From Candidatus Mediterraneibacter excrementavium (GTDB lineage: Bacteria; Bacillota; Clostridia; Lachnospirales; Lachnospiraceae): DNA of 32,536 nucleotides. Where the stretch lies: contig DWVL01000091.1 in the NCBI GenBank assembly GCA_019120275.1, positions 1 through 32,536 on the forward strand, written 5' to 3'. The notes beneath the pieces are model-generated. The model saw only the letters and a list, made by a program, of their open reading frames with translations. It made no database searches and was not told the DNA's origin. Positions within the stretch are counted from its first letter, which is position 1. Each line of letters starts with the position of its first letter. Below, piece by piece: positions 22,626 to 29,868 of this stretch. A program made the translations under genes and the position numbers.

Positions 22626-22694
22626 AAACTGCCGCTAAAAGAAATTGATATCAGACGGGAAATTCATTATAATGTGAATGGACTGTCAAGGCTT

Positions 22695-22740
22695 TACCCT
22701 GCAAAAAGTCCTGGTATTTTTTGCGGGGTATAGTGTTTTT
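22695..22740 (+). terminator. Terminator after the DUF134-NifX gene
   Basis: TACCCTGCAAAAA (22695-22707) pairs with TTTTTGCGGGGTA (22718-22730) with one T-G pair, followed by TAGTGTTTTT. It separates this unit from the yqzL-recO genes. Confidence 0.8.
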
Positions 22741-22785
22741 ATGAGCCGGGAACCCTAATCTTATCACATAAGACGAGGTGGACCG

Positions 22786-22980
22786 ATGAAAGAGACATAC
22801 TGGGATCAGTTTATGGCAAGCGGCAGGATCGAAGATTACCTGAATTACAGGATGACGGCCGACCGTGAATGCAGTGCGGGAAAAACCGGCATCTTCCGGG
22901 AAACCTGCGGAAAGGAACAGCGTGAATCAGATCGTACTTACAGGGATGGTGCTCTCCACCATGCCCATCGGGGAATATGA
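22786..22980 (+). CDS. YqzL-like small protein upstream of recO
   Basis: A 64-residue small protein. Its first 27 residues (MKETYWDQFMASGRIEDYL and onward) resemble the YqzL family, short proteins found directly upstream of recO in Firmicutes: aromatic W..F, then G.IE.YL. The function is unknown. ACGAGGTGG precedes the ATG. The polar C-terminal half overlaps the recO start by 59 bases in another frame and may simply be extra sequence after the conserved core. The family match is by pattern only. Confidence 0.65.
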   Translation: MKETYWDQFMASGRIEDYLNYRMTADRECSAGKTGIFRETCGKEQRESDRTYRDGALHHAHRGI

Positions 22981-23662
22981 CCGGCGGGTGGTCATACTGA
23001 CAAAAGAACAGGGAAAGATCTCTGCGTTTGCCCGCGGTGCGAGGCGGCCGAACAGCCCCCTTGTCGGCGCGGTCAATCCGCTGGCGTTCGGTGAATTTAC
23101 CATGTATGAGGGGCGGACTTCCTATACGATCCAGTCGGCCAGTATCACCAACTATTTCGCGGAGCTGCGGGAAGATGTGGTGGGCGCCTATTATGGATTT
23201 TATTTTCTCGAGGTGGCCGATTATTATGCAAAGGAATATACCGATGAGCGGGAAATGCTGAAGCTGCTTTACCAGTCCATGCGTGCGCTGATCAATCCCC
23301 ATATCCCCAACCGCCTCGTGCGCCGGATCTTCGAACTGAAAGCGCTGACGGTCAACGGGCAGGCGCCCCAGGTATTTCAGTGTGTGATCTGCGGGGATAA
23401 AGAACGGCCCGCCGTATTCAGTCCGGCAAAGGGCGGCCTTGTCTGCAGCGAGTGCAGCGGGGACGTCATAGACGGGATGCTCTTTGATAATTCCACGTTA
23501 TACAGCATGCAGTACATAGAATCCACGCCGGTCGTGAAACTGTATACATTTACTGTGGCGGAAAATGTGCTCGCCGAACTGGAAAAAGTGATGGACCGTC
23601 TTATGGAAGTATACGTGGACAGGCGGTTCAAATCACTGGAGATCCTGGAGACGCTGACATGA
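22922..23662 (+). CDS. recO: DNA repair protein RecO
   Basis: A 246-residue RecO, which helps RecF and RecR load RecA and anneals single strands. The N-terminal OB fold reads VNQIVLTGMVLSTMPIGEYDRRVVILTKEQGKISAFARGARR, here quoted only to mark its start at GTG 22922; the C-terminal zinc site is CVICGDK with CSECSG. AAAGGA (about 22912-22917) precedes the GTG at close spacing. A longer frame from 22865 exists but lacks a ribosome binding site and adds a non-family stretch. It overlaps the YqzL-like gene by 59 bases and is followed by glyS, which has its own promoter. Confidence 0.92.
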   Translation: MNQIVLTGMVLSTMPIGEYDRRVVILTKEQGKISAFARGARRPNSPLVGAVNPLAFGEFTMYEGRTSYTIQSASITNYFAELREDVVGAYYGFYFLEVADYYAKEYTDEREMLKLLYQSMRALINPHIPNRLVRRIFELKALTVNGQAPQVFQCVICGDKERPAVFSPAKGGLVCSECSGDVIDGMLFDNSTLYSMQYIESTPVVKLYTFTVAENVLAELEKVMDRLMEVYVDRRFKSLEILETLT

Positions 23663-23720
23663 CGGATGAGGGCAGTCAGAGGGATGCATGTACAGCAGGG
23701 GAAACATTGCGCGCATTCCC

Positions 23721-23749
23721 TTGAAAAAAATGGATGCAGCCGTTATAAT
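23721..23749 (+). promoter_or_regulatory. Promoter of glyS
   Basis: TTGAAA at 23721-23726, a 17-base spacer and TATAAT at 23744-23749. Only 39 bases separate it from the glyS ATG, leaving no room for a T-box leader. Confidence 0.85.
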
Positions 23750-23788
23750 AAGTACCGATTGAGAAAAAGAAATGTGAGGAACATAATT

Positions 23789-25189
23789 ATGGTTGAAAAG
23801 ACAATGGATAAAATCGTGGCCCTTGCCAAATCAAGAGGATTCGTCTATCCGGGATCCGAGATCTACGGCGGCCTTGCAAACACATGGGATTACGGCAATC
23901 TCGGTGTGGAACTGAAGAACAATGTAAAGAAAGCATGGTGGAAGAAATTCGTACAGGAGAATCCGTATAATGTAGGCGTTGACTGTGCGATCCTGATGAA
24001 CCCGCAGACATGGGTGGCGTCCGGACATCTGGGCGGCTTCAGCGATCCGCTGATGGACTGTAAAGAATGTCATGAGCGTTTCCGTGCTGACAAGCTGATC
24101 GAAGACTACTGTGAAGAAAAAGGCATCACACTGGAAGGCTCTGTGGACGGCTGGTCACAGGAGCAGATGACGGCATTTATCGAGGAACACCAGATCCCGT
24201 GCCCGACCTGCGGCAAACATAATTTCACAGATATCCGTCAGTTTAACCTGATGTTCAAAACATTCCAGGGCGTGACCGAGGATGCGAAGAATACCGTTTA
24301 TCTCCGTCCGGAGACCGCGCAGGGAATCTTTGTAAACTTCAAGAATGTACAGCGTACATCCAGAAAGAAACTGCCGTTCGGCATCGCGCAGATCGGAAAA
24401 TCATTCCGGAACGAGATCACACCCGGAAACTTCACATTCCGTACAAGAGAGTTCGAGCAGATGGAGTTGGAATTCTTCTGCAAACCGGATACAGACCTGG
24501 AGTGGTTCGATTACTGGAAGAGCTTCTGCCTGAACTGGCTGTCATCCCTCGGCCTCAAAGAAGACGAGGTGCGCTACCGCGACCATGACAAGGAAGAACT
24601 TTCCTTCTACAGCAAAGCAACCACAGATGTAGAATTCCTCTTCCCGTTCGGATGGGGCGAGCTGTGGGGTATCGCAGACCGTACGGATTACGACCTGACC
24701 CAGCATCAGACCGTATCCGGCCAGGATCTGACTTATTTTGACGACGAGATCAATGAAAAATATATCCCGTATGTTATCGAGCCTTCACTGGGAGCTGACC
24801 GTATGGTCCTGGCATTCCTGTGCAGCGCATACGATGAGGAAAACATCGGAACAGAAGAAAAGCCGGATATGCGTACCGTGCTTCATTTCCATCCGGCGCT
24901 GGCACCGGTTAAGATCGGAGTGCTGCCGCTTTCCAAAAAACTGAACGAAGGCGCGGAGAAGATCTTCGCAGAACTGAGCAAGTATTATAACTGCGAGTAT
25001 GATGACCGCGGAAACATCGGAAAACGTTACCGCCGTCAGGATGAGATCGGAACCCCGTTCTGCGTGACTTACGATTTCGAGTCAGAAGAAGACGGGGCGG
25101 TGACAGTCCGCGATCGTGATACCATGGAGCAGGAACGGATCAAGATCGAAGATCTGAAGGCGTATTTCGAGAAGAAATTTGAGTGGTAA
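23789..25189 (+). CDS. glyS: Glycyl-tRNA synthetase, single-chain (alpha2) type
   Basis: A 466-residue class II aminoacyl-tRNA synthetase of the eukaryote/archaea-like homodimeric type. Motif 1 region [17 protein letters not shown], a CxxC pair before residue 100 (DCKECHERF) and another in CPTCGKHNF, motif 2 FRNEITP with [15 protein letters not shown], and motif 3 [14 protein letters not shown] are all present; the C-terminal anticodon-binding domain begins near [11 protein letters not shown]. It charges tRNA-Gly. ATG 23789 follows GTGAGGA at good spacing; the longer frame from 23666 has no support. The high use of preferred codons agrees with strong expression. Confidence 0.97.
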   Translation: MVEKTMDKIVALAKSRGFVYPGSEIYGGLANTWDYGNLGVELKNNVKKAWWKKFVQENPYNVGVDCAILMNPQTWVASGHLGGFSDPLMDCKECHERFRADKLIEDYCEEKGITLEGSVDGWSQEQMTAFIEEHQIPCPTCGKHNFTDIRQFNLMFKTFQGVTEDAKNTVYLRPETAQGIFVNFKNVQRTSRKKLPFGIAQIGKSFRNEITPGNFTFRTREFEQMELEFFCKPDTDLEWFDYWKSFCLNWLSSLGLKEDEVRYRDHDKEELSFYSKATTDVEFLFPFGWGELWGIADRTDYDLTQHQTVSGQDLTYFDDEINEKYIPYVIEPSLGADRMVLAFLCSAYDEENIGTEEKPDMRTVLHFHPALAPVKIGVLPLSKKLNEGAEKIFAELSKYYNCEYDDRGNIGKRYRRQDEIGTPFCVTYDFESEEDGAVTVRDRDTMEQERIKIEDLKAYFEKKFEW

Positions 25190-25200
25190 TACTCCATTCC

Positions 25201-25277
25201 GGGACGTAGTAAAATTGAATTTTACTACGTCCCAAATTAACATTTACTGTGTCCCAAATTGAGTTTTGCCCTGTCCC
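25201..25277 (+). repeat. Left end of the RAYT element (REP hairpin plus two degenerate modules)
   Basis: 25201-25233 is the 33-nt perfect REP hairpin, identical to the copy before era. The rest holds two further half-units ending GTGTCCC and CTGTCCC. The unit is inverted relative to 26074-26150. Confidence 0.88.
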
Positions 25278-25299
25278 GGATTTTGAAAGGGGTGAAATG

Positions 25300-26067
25300 A
25301 TGCCGCGTACAGCACGCAGAAAAAGCGCTACGGATTTTTATCATGTGATAGCGCGGGGGATTAATAAAGAAGAAATCTTTAAACAGAAAAGAGAGAAGAA
25401 CAATTTTCTGAGGCTTCTTAAGAAGCATCTTAAAGATCAAGATATAGAAGTATATGCGTATGTTATCATGTCTACGCATTTTCATATTTTGATTCATGTT
25501 GATCTGAAACTCTTATCTCATTTTATGGCCAGTGTCTTGGCAGAATTTGCAGAATATTACAATTATAAACACAATCGTAACGGACATGTATTTCAGGATC
25601 GGTTTTGCAGTGAATGTGTGGAAACAGAACAGTATTTCTGGAATTGTTTGAGATATATCCATATGAATCCTGTTCATGCGAAAATAGCAAAAAATCCTGT
25701 AAACTACCAATTTTCCAGTCTCAAAGAATATGCGGCAGAAAAAGACCACATAATACATCCAAAGGCAATAAAACTGTATAAGTCTAAGTTTGGAGATTTT
25801 GAAGAAAGTTTAGAATTTCATGACAGAGGACAAAAACAGGTTTTTATTGATATTCCCGGGGAAGTGGAGGCGCAAAGAAGCAAAGCGGCATTGATATATT
25901 TGAATCAGGAGGCAAACAGGAAGAACCTGGAAGAACCCAGGATAATTCTTGAAGATAAAAACTTAAGGGAAGAATATAAGGTTTTGCTGAGGAAAGAATT
26001 GAAGATATCAAAAGCAGAAACTGAACGATTGTATCGTGGCGTAAAAAGTTGTATAATCAACAAATAG
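25300..26067 (+). CDS. REP-associated tyrosine transposase (RAYT, IS200-like Y1 family)
   Basis: A 255-residue Y1 HUH-type single-strand transposase. TARRKSATDFYHVIARGIN at the N-terminus and VIMSTHFHILIHV (metal-binding His60-x-His62) are typical. RYIHMNPVHAKI carries the likely catalytic Tyr119, and HVFQDRFCSE is the usual linking motif. A C-terminal helical extension (about residues 160-255), rich in Lys and Glu, is beyond the Y1 core and may recognise the REP hairpin. AAAGGGG lies before two tandem ATGs (25297 and 25300); 25300 has better spacing. The gene is AT-rich compared with neighbours. It looks intact, so the element may be active. Confidence 0.92.
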   Translation: MPRTARRKSATDFYHVIARGINKEEIFKQKREKNNFLRLLKKHLKDQDIEVYAYVIMSTHFHILIHVDLKLLSHFMASVLAEFAEYYNYKHNRNGHVFQDRFCSECVETEQYFWNCLRYIHMNPVHAKIAKNPVNYQFSSLKEYAAEKDHIIHPKAIKLYKSKFGDFEESLEFHDRGQKQVFIDIPGEVEAQRSKAALIYLNQEANRKNLEEPRIILEDKNLREEYKVLLRKELKISKAETERLYRGVKSCIINK

Positions 26068-26073
26068 CCAAAA

Positions 26074-26150
26074 GGGACAGGGCAAAGTTCAATTTGGGAC
26101 ATAGTAAAATTTAATCGGGGACGTAGTAAAATTCAATTTTACTACGTCCC
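26074..26150 (+). repeat. Right end of the RAYT element (three 22-bp modules ending in a REP hairpin)
   Basis: Modules start at 26074 (GGGACAGGGCAAAG), 26096 (GGGACATAGTAAAA) and 26118 (GGGACGTAGTAAAA), each 22 bp apart. The last is the 5' arm of a perfect hairpin 26118-26150. This end lies just before the ribosome binding site of the M18 aminopeptidase gene. Confidence 0.88.
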
Positions 26151-26172
26151 CGATAGAGAGGAGAACTTAAAA

Positions 26173-27564
26173 ATGGATAGAAAGAGTGCATGGGGGTCTT
26201 ACAACAGCGAGCAGCTAGAAGAGCTTGAACAGATCAGTAAGAGATATAAATCCTGTCTTGATGCCGGCAAGACGGAGCGGGAGTGCGTGGAACTTGGCGT
26301 CCGCATGGCGCAGGAGGCCGGCTACCGGGACCTGAATGAGGTGATGGCGGCGGGCGAGAGCCTGAAAGCGGGAGATAAGGTATATGCGGTGTGCATGAAG
26401 AAGATGCTGGCGCTTTTCCGCCTCGGGGAGGAGCCGCTTTCTGCGGGCATGAACATTCTGGGCGCCCACATTGATTCTCCGCGTATCGACGTGAAGCAGA
26501 ATCCGCTCTATGAGAATGAGGGATTGGCTTATCTGGATACGCATTATTACGGCGGTATCAAAAAGTATCAGTGGGTGGCGCAGCCGCTGGCGCTGCACGG
26601 CGTGATCGTGAAGAAGGGCGGGACGACGGAAAAGGTTTCCATCGGAGAGGATGAAAATGATCCGGTATTCGTGATCACGGATCTTCTTATTCATCTTGCA
26701 CAGGAGCAGATGGAGAAGAAAGCCTCGAAGGTGATCGAGGGGGAGAAGCTGGACCTGCTCATTGCCAACCGTCCGCTGGAAGAAGCTGCGGGGGATGAAA
26801 AGGAGAAAGAGGCGATCAAGGCCAATGTACTCCGCCTTCTGAAAGAGAAATATGATATGGCGGAGGAGGATTTCCTCTCGGCGGAACTGGAGATCGTTCC
26901 GGCCGGCAGGGCCCGCGACTGCGGACTGGACCGCAGTATGATCCTTTCCTACGGGCAGGACGACCGGGTCTGCGCATTTACGTCACTGTTTGCGATGCTG
27001 GATGTAACGGAGGCGAAGAGGACAGGATGCTGTCTTCTTGTAGATAAAGAAGAGATCGGAAGTGTCGGTGCCACTGGCATGCACTCCCGCTTCTTTGAGA
27101 ATACGGTGGCAGAGCTGATTGCCATGACAGAGGGTGAATCGGATCTGAAAGTGCGCCGCGCGCTGATGAATTCGCGGATGCTTTCTTCTGACGTAAGCGC
27201 GGCCTATGACCCGATGTTTGCCGAGGCGTTTGAGAAACGAAGTTCTGCGTTTTTCGCAAACGGAATTACATTTAATAAATTTACGGGCAGCAGGGGGAAA
27301 TCCGGTTCCAATGACGCCAATGCGGAATATATCGCGGCGCTGCGGAACGCGCTGGATGACGCCGGCGTGGCCTACCAGTTTGCGGAGCTGGGCCGTGTCG
27401 ATGCGGGCGGCGGCGGAACCATTGCCTATATCATGGCAAACTACGGCATGGAAGTGATCGACAGCGGTGTTGCGGTCCTGAACATGCACGCGCCCTATGA
27501 AGTCACGAGCAAGGCGGATGTGTACGAAGCGGTAAAAGGCTACCGCGCATTTCTTAACATGTAG
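26173..27564 (+). CDS. M18 family aminopeptidase
   Basis: A 463-residue cytosolic zinc aminopeptidase of the M18 (aspartyl aminopeptidase-like) family. ILGAHIDSPRIDVK carries the first metal ligand (His99) and the catalytic Asp101; HYYGGIKKYQWV is a family block; VDKEEIGSVGATGMHS includes the catalytic Glu pair; and NMHAPYEVTSKADVYE holds the final His ligand. It trims acidic or other N-terminal residues from peptides. GAGAGGAG (26156-26163) precedes the ATG. The upstream REP hairpin ends only 22 bases before the start, so the native promoter may have been displaced or may lie inside the element. Confidence 0.93.
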   Translation: MDRKSAWGSYNSEQLEELEQISKRYKSCLDAGKTERECVELGVRMAQEAGYRDLNEVMAAGESLKAGDKVYAVCMKKMLALFRLGEEPLSAGMNILGAHIDSPRIDVKQNPLYENEGLAYLDTHYYGGIKKYQWVAQPLALHGVIVKKGGTTEKVSIGEDENDPVFVITDLLIHLAQEQMEKKASKVIEGEKLDLLIANRPLEEAAGDEKEKEAIKANVLRLLKEKYDMAEEDFLSAELEIVPAGRARDCGLDRSMILSYGQDDRVCAFTSLFAMLDVTEAKRTGCCLLVDKEEIGSVGATGMHSRFFENTVAELIAMTEGESDLKVRRALMNSRMLSSDVSAAYDPMFAEAFEKRSSAFFANGITFNKFTGSRGKSGSNDANAEYIAALRNALDDAGVAYQFAELGRVDAGGGGTIAYIMANYGMEVIDSGVAVLNMHAPYEVTSKADVYEAVKGYRAFLNM

Positions 27565-27586
27565 GCGGCGGGCGTTGTGCCGCCTA
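27562..27586. repeat. Inverted repeat joining the stop codons of two convergent genes
   Basis: TAGGCGGC (27562-27569) and GCCGCCTA (27579-27586) form a perfect 8-bp stem with a 9-base loop. Its outer bases are the TAG stops of the M18 gene (plus) and the Crp-type gene (minus). No T tract follows on either strand, so it is at best a weak bidirectional terminator. Confidence 0.6.
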
Positions 27587-28297
27587 TGACGACCAGTCCT
27601 CGTAATTCACATAGTGATGGATCACTTTCTGTGCTTTGCGGTACTGTTCGGAGGTCATGCTGATCTTCCCTTTTCTGAGGGAGATCAGCCCCTCATCCTT
27701 CAGCTTTTTCACCGTGCGGTTGATCGTTTTTACCGTGATGCCGCACTCTTCATATAAAGCCTGCCGGGTCTTGGGCAGGATGATCTCATGTTTTTTCTCG
27801 ATATCCATGGCGGCGGCCGCTTTCAGGATATAGTCCAGCAGGATGAAATGGGGCGGATAGAAGAGCCTTGCTCCCCGGTTGTAGGAGGAACGGTACAGCT
27901 TATAGGCGACTTTGTGTGCCACCAGCCGGAGAAAATGGATATCCTTTGAAATCCAGTCTTCAAAATCTTTCCGTGAGAAAAATGCCACCGTTGTCTCGGT
28001 GAGCGTCTCGATGGTGACGGACGTTTTCTCCATTCCTGCGAGGATGGTCACTTCGCCCACGAAGTCGATGGGCTCATTCTTTTCGATCATATAGACGTTC
28101 CCATTCTGAAATTCATTGATCACCCGGTGTTCACCTTTGGCGATGAGGCCGAAATGTTCCAGCTTATAATCTTTCTGATGGATGATCGTTCCCGGCGGAT
28201 ACACGCGGATGCTGCAACGCTGCCACAGTTCTTCCGGCATATATCTTGTGTATTCTTCAAGCTCCGGCACTTCCCGGACCAGTTCTTCCAGCGTCAT
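27584..28297 (-). CDS. Crp/Fnr family transcriptional regulator
   Basis: A 237-residue regulator. Residues about 28-135 are a cyclic-nucleotide-binding-like beta barrel (VYPPGTIIHQKDYKLEHFGL and EPIDFVGEVTILAGMEKT). Residues about 160-230 hold the winged helix-turn-helix, with the recognition helix in QALYEECGITVKTINRTVKKL. The cysteines needed for an Fnr-type iron-sulfur cluster are absent, so it probably senses a small molecule. The start at 28297 is chosen because GGGAG lies 8 bases upstream on the minus strand; in-frame ATGs further upstream lack a ribosome binding site. It is divergent from the DUF3100 operon, its most likely target. Confidence 0.88.
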   Translation of the reverse strand: MTLEELVREVPELEEYTRYMPEELWQRCSIRVYPPGTIIHQKDYKLEHFGLIAKGEHRVINEFQNGNVYMIEKNEPIDFVGEVTILAGMEKTSVTIETLTETTVAFFSRKDFEDWISKDIHFLRLVAHKVAYKLYRSSYNRGARLFYPPHFILLDYILKAAAAMDIEKKHEIILPKTRQALYEECGITVKTINRTVKKLKDEGLISLRKGKISMTSEQYRKAQKVIHHYVNYEDWSS

Positions 28298-28320
28298 AGC
28301 AAGTTCTCCCATAAAACGGA

Positions 28321-28350
28321 TTGATCTGATTATATCCATTATAGGATCAA
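28321..28350. promoter_or_regulatory. TTGATC/GATCAA dyad over the likely -10 of the Crp-type gene
   Basis: TTGATC (28321-28326) and GATCAA (28345-28350) flank a minus-strand TATAAT-like box. It may be an autoregulatory site, although the 18-base spacing is wider than a standard Fnr site. The rest of the 28298-28524 gap holds the long inverted repeat and a promoter. Confidence 0.35.
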
Positions 28351-28411
28351 AAAAAGAAGAAAAAAAGTCCCATTTGTCCTTTTTTGCCGGGGCGTGTCCC
28401 GCTACAATACA

Positions 28412-28480
28412 TAGCGTCAGTGTACAAGGGACAATACGGTCGTTGAAGGGCTGATTTTGGTCCCTTGTACACTGATGCTA
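28412..28480. repeat. Long inverted repeat (21-bp arms) in the divergent control region
   Basis: 28412-28432 and 28460-28480 are complementary at 20 of 21 positions with a 27-base spacer. Each arm contains CAGTGTACAAGGGAC. The right arm overlaps the probable -35 of the DUF3100 operon. It may be a pair of operator sites for looping, or an RNA hairpin if transcribed. Confidence 0.75.
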
Positions 28481-28493
28481 GCGTTGGTACAAA
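28465..28493 (+). promoter_or_regulatory. Probable promoter of the DUF3100 operon
   Basis: TTGTAC (28465-28470), a 17-base spacer and TACAAA (28488-28493). Moderate match only; the -35 lies in the right arm of the long inverted repeat, fitting regulated transcription. Confidence 0.5.
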
Positions 28494-28524
28494 AAAATAC
28501 AAAAGAGAATGAGGAGGAAGTGAA

Positions 28525-29403
28525 ATGGATAAGTTCGTCTATCCGTCGCTCAAGGCAAGGCTGAAGACAGAGTATAAGATCTACATCGCAGCCGTCATAT
28601 TCATCCTGATCGCCGATTCCATCGGTCAGATCCAGATCCCGCTGGGGCCGGGGCAGTTCATCCTGTTCCCGATCTTCTACGCGCTGATCATGGGCGTCCT
28701 TTCGGGGCCGCAGGCAACAAAGATCATGAAGTCAAAAGAAGTAAAGGCCGCGTCCAAGCTGGTCATCGTGGCCATCTGCCCGTTTATCGCAAAGCTCGGT
28801 ATTAATGCCGGCGCCAGCCTGGAGACCGTTGTTTCTGCGGGACCGGCGCTCCTTCTGCAGGAATTCGGCAACCTGGGGACCATCCTTCTGGCCATGCCGC
28901 TGGCGATCCTGCTGGGCATGAAGCGGGAAGCCATCGGTGCGACCCACTCCATCAACCGGGAGTCCAACCTGGCGTTGATCACCGATGTGTACGGGCCGGA
29001 TTCACCGGAGGCGAGGGGAAGCCTTTCCATCTATGTGGTGGGCGGAATGATCGGTACGATTTATTTTGGATTCATGGTTTCCGTGATCGCCATGCTTGAC
29101 ATTTTCCATCCCTATGCGCTGGGCATGGCGTCCGGCGTGGGCGCGGGCATCCTGATGGCGAGCGCCGTGGCGTCCCTGACGGAAATATTCCCGGCCATGG
29201 CGGATCAGATCTCGGCACTGGCCAGCGCCAGCGAGACCATATCCGGCATCGATGGGATCTATATGTCGCTTCTGATCGGCCTGCCGCTTTGCAACTGGCT
29301 CTATAAAGTGCTGGAGCCGAGGATCGGTCGGTTCGGCGGGAAGCGCAGACAGGAGAAAGCTGCCGCCGCAGACGCAGTGGAGGAGAAGGAGGAGCAGAAA
29401 TGA
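28525..29403 (+). CDS. DUF3100 family membrane protein (putative transporter)
   Basis: A 292-residue integral membrane protein of the DUF3100 family with about eight predicted helices. IQIPLGPGQFILFPIFYALIMG near residues 31-52 and GMKREAIGATHSINRESNLALI in the middle are typical of the family. The function is unknown; its polar residues within helices suggest a carrier. GAGGAGG precedes the ATG. It overlaps the next gene by 4 bases (ATGA), then an amidohydrolase and a TauE/SafE exporter follow. Uptake of the amidohydrolase substrate is the natural inference. Confidence 0.82.
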   Translation: MDKFVYPSLKARLKTEYKIYIAAVIFILIADSIGQIQIPLGPGQFILFPIFYALIMGVLSGPQATKIMKSKEVKAASKLVIVAICPFIAKLGINAGASLETVVSAGPALLLQEFGNLGTILLAMPLAILLGMKREAIGATHSINRESNLALITDVYGPDSPEARGSLSIYVVGGMIGTIYFGFMVSVIAMLDIFHPYALGMASGVGAGILMASAVASLTEIFPAMADQISALASASETISGIDGIYMSLLIGLPLCNWLYKVLEPRIGRFGGKRRQEKAAAADAVEEKEEQK

Positions 29404-29846
29404 GATATATCGAATGGCTTGTTTTGTTTGTAATATCCGGGTGTGGGATCGCACTGGCGAACTTTGTCGGATTTGATGTGGGATTCATGGAGTCTCTTCC
29501 GGGCATCCTGGTGCTGCTGGTCATCGCGGCCCTGGGAGTTGCTGTGAGTAAAGTGATCCCGCTGAAACTTCCTGTAGTGGCATATGTATCCATCATCGGC
29601 CTTCTGGCGGCCTGTCCGGTTTCTCCCTGCCGGGAATTTGTCATAGACGCGGCGGGAAAGATCAATTTCACGGCTCCGCTCACCATGGTGGGCGCCTACG
29701 CCGGCATTTCCATCAGCGACCAGATCAAGTCCTTCCTGAAGCAGGGATGGAAAATGATCCTCGTGGGCATCTTTGTCATGACCGGCACGTTCGTGGGTTC
29801 GGCGCTGATCGCCCATGTGGTGCTGAAGATCACGGGAGCCATCTGA
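29400..29846 (+). CDS. Small integral membrane protein, partner of DUF3100
   Basis: A 148-residue protein with about four membrane helices (near residues 5-25, 31-50, 56-74 and 118-142), beginning MRYIEWLVLFVISGCGIALA. No named family was recognised. The ATGA overlap with the DUF3100 gene implies stoichiometric synthesis, so the two may form one transporter. The central segment SPCREFVIDAAGKINFTAPLT is polar and may lie in a loop. Confidence 0.72.
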   Translation: MRYIEWLVLFVISGCGIALANFVGFDVGFMESLPGILVLLVIAALGVAVSKVIPLKLPVVAYVSIIGLLAACPVSPCREFVIDAAGKINFTAPLTMVGAYAGISISDQIKSFLKQGWKMILVGIFVMTGTFVGSALIAHVVLKITGAI

Positions 29847-29868
29847 CATGAAAACGGAGGGAAAACAT

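Larger units (their letters stand above)
25201..26150 (+). mobile_element. REP/RAYT transposable element with 77-bp inverted ends
   Basis: The element contains one IS200-like transposase gene between two inverted ends. Left end 25201-25277 and right end 26074-26150 match as inverted repeats at 70 of 77 positions. Each end is made of about 22-bp modules starting GGGAC; the outermost forms a 33-nt perfect hairpin. Internal GC is clearly lower than in the flanking genes, indicating recent arrival. It lies between glyS and an M18 aminopeptidase gene, 11 bases after the glyS stop. RAYT elements do not usually carry classical terminal inverted repeats of this length, so the ends may be paired REP units. 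Confidence 0.85.

Noticed and set aside
23663-23788. A possible T-box leader before glyS
   Set aside because: The promoter at 23721 leaves only about 30 transcribed bases before the ATG, and no T-box sequence or terminator/antiterminator pair is visible.
26074-26150. The 22-bp periodicity as a CRISPR array
   Set aside because: The units are directly adjacent without variable spacers, are partly palindromic and flank a RAYT gene in inverted orientation; no cas genes are present.
28182-28454. A 90-codon plus-strand frame across the divergent control region
   Set aside because: It is mostly antisense to the Crp-type gene, crosses the promoter and inverted repeat, and has no ribosome binding site or recognisable protein features.
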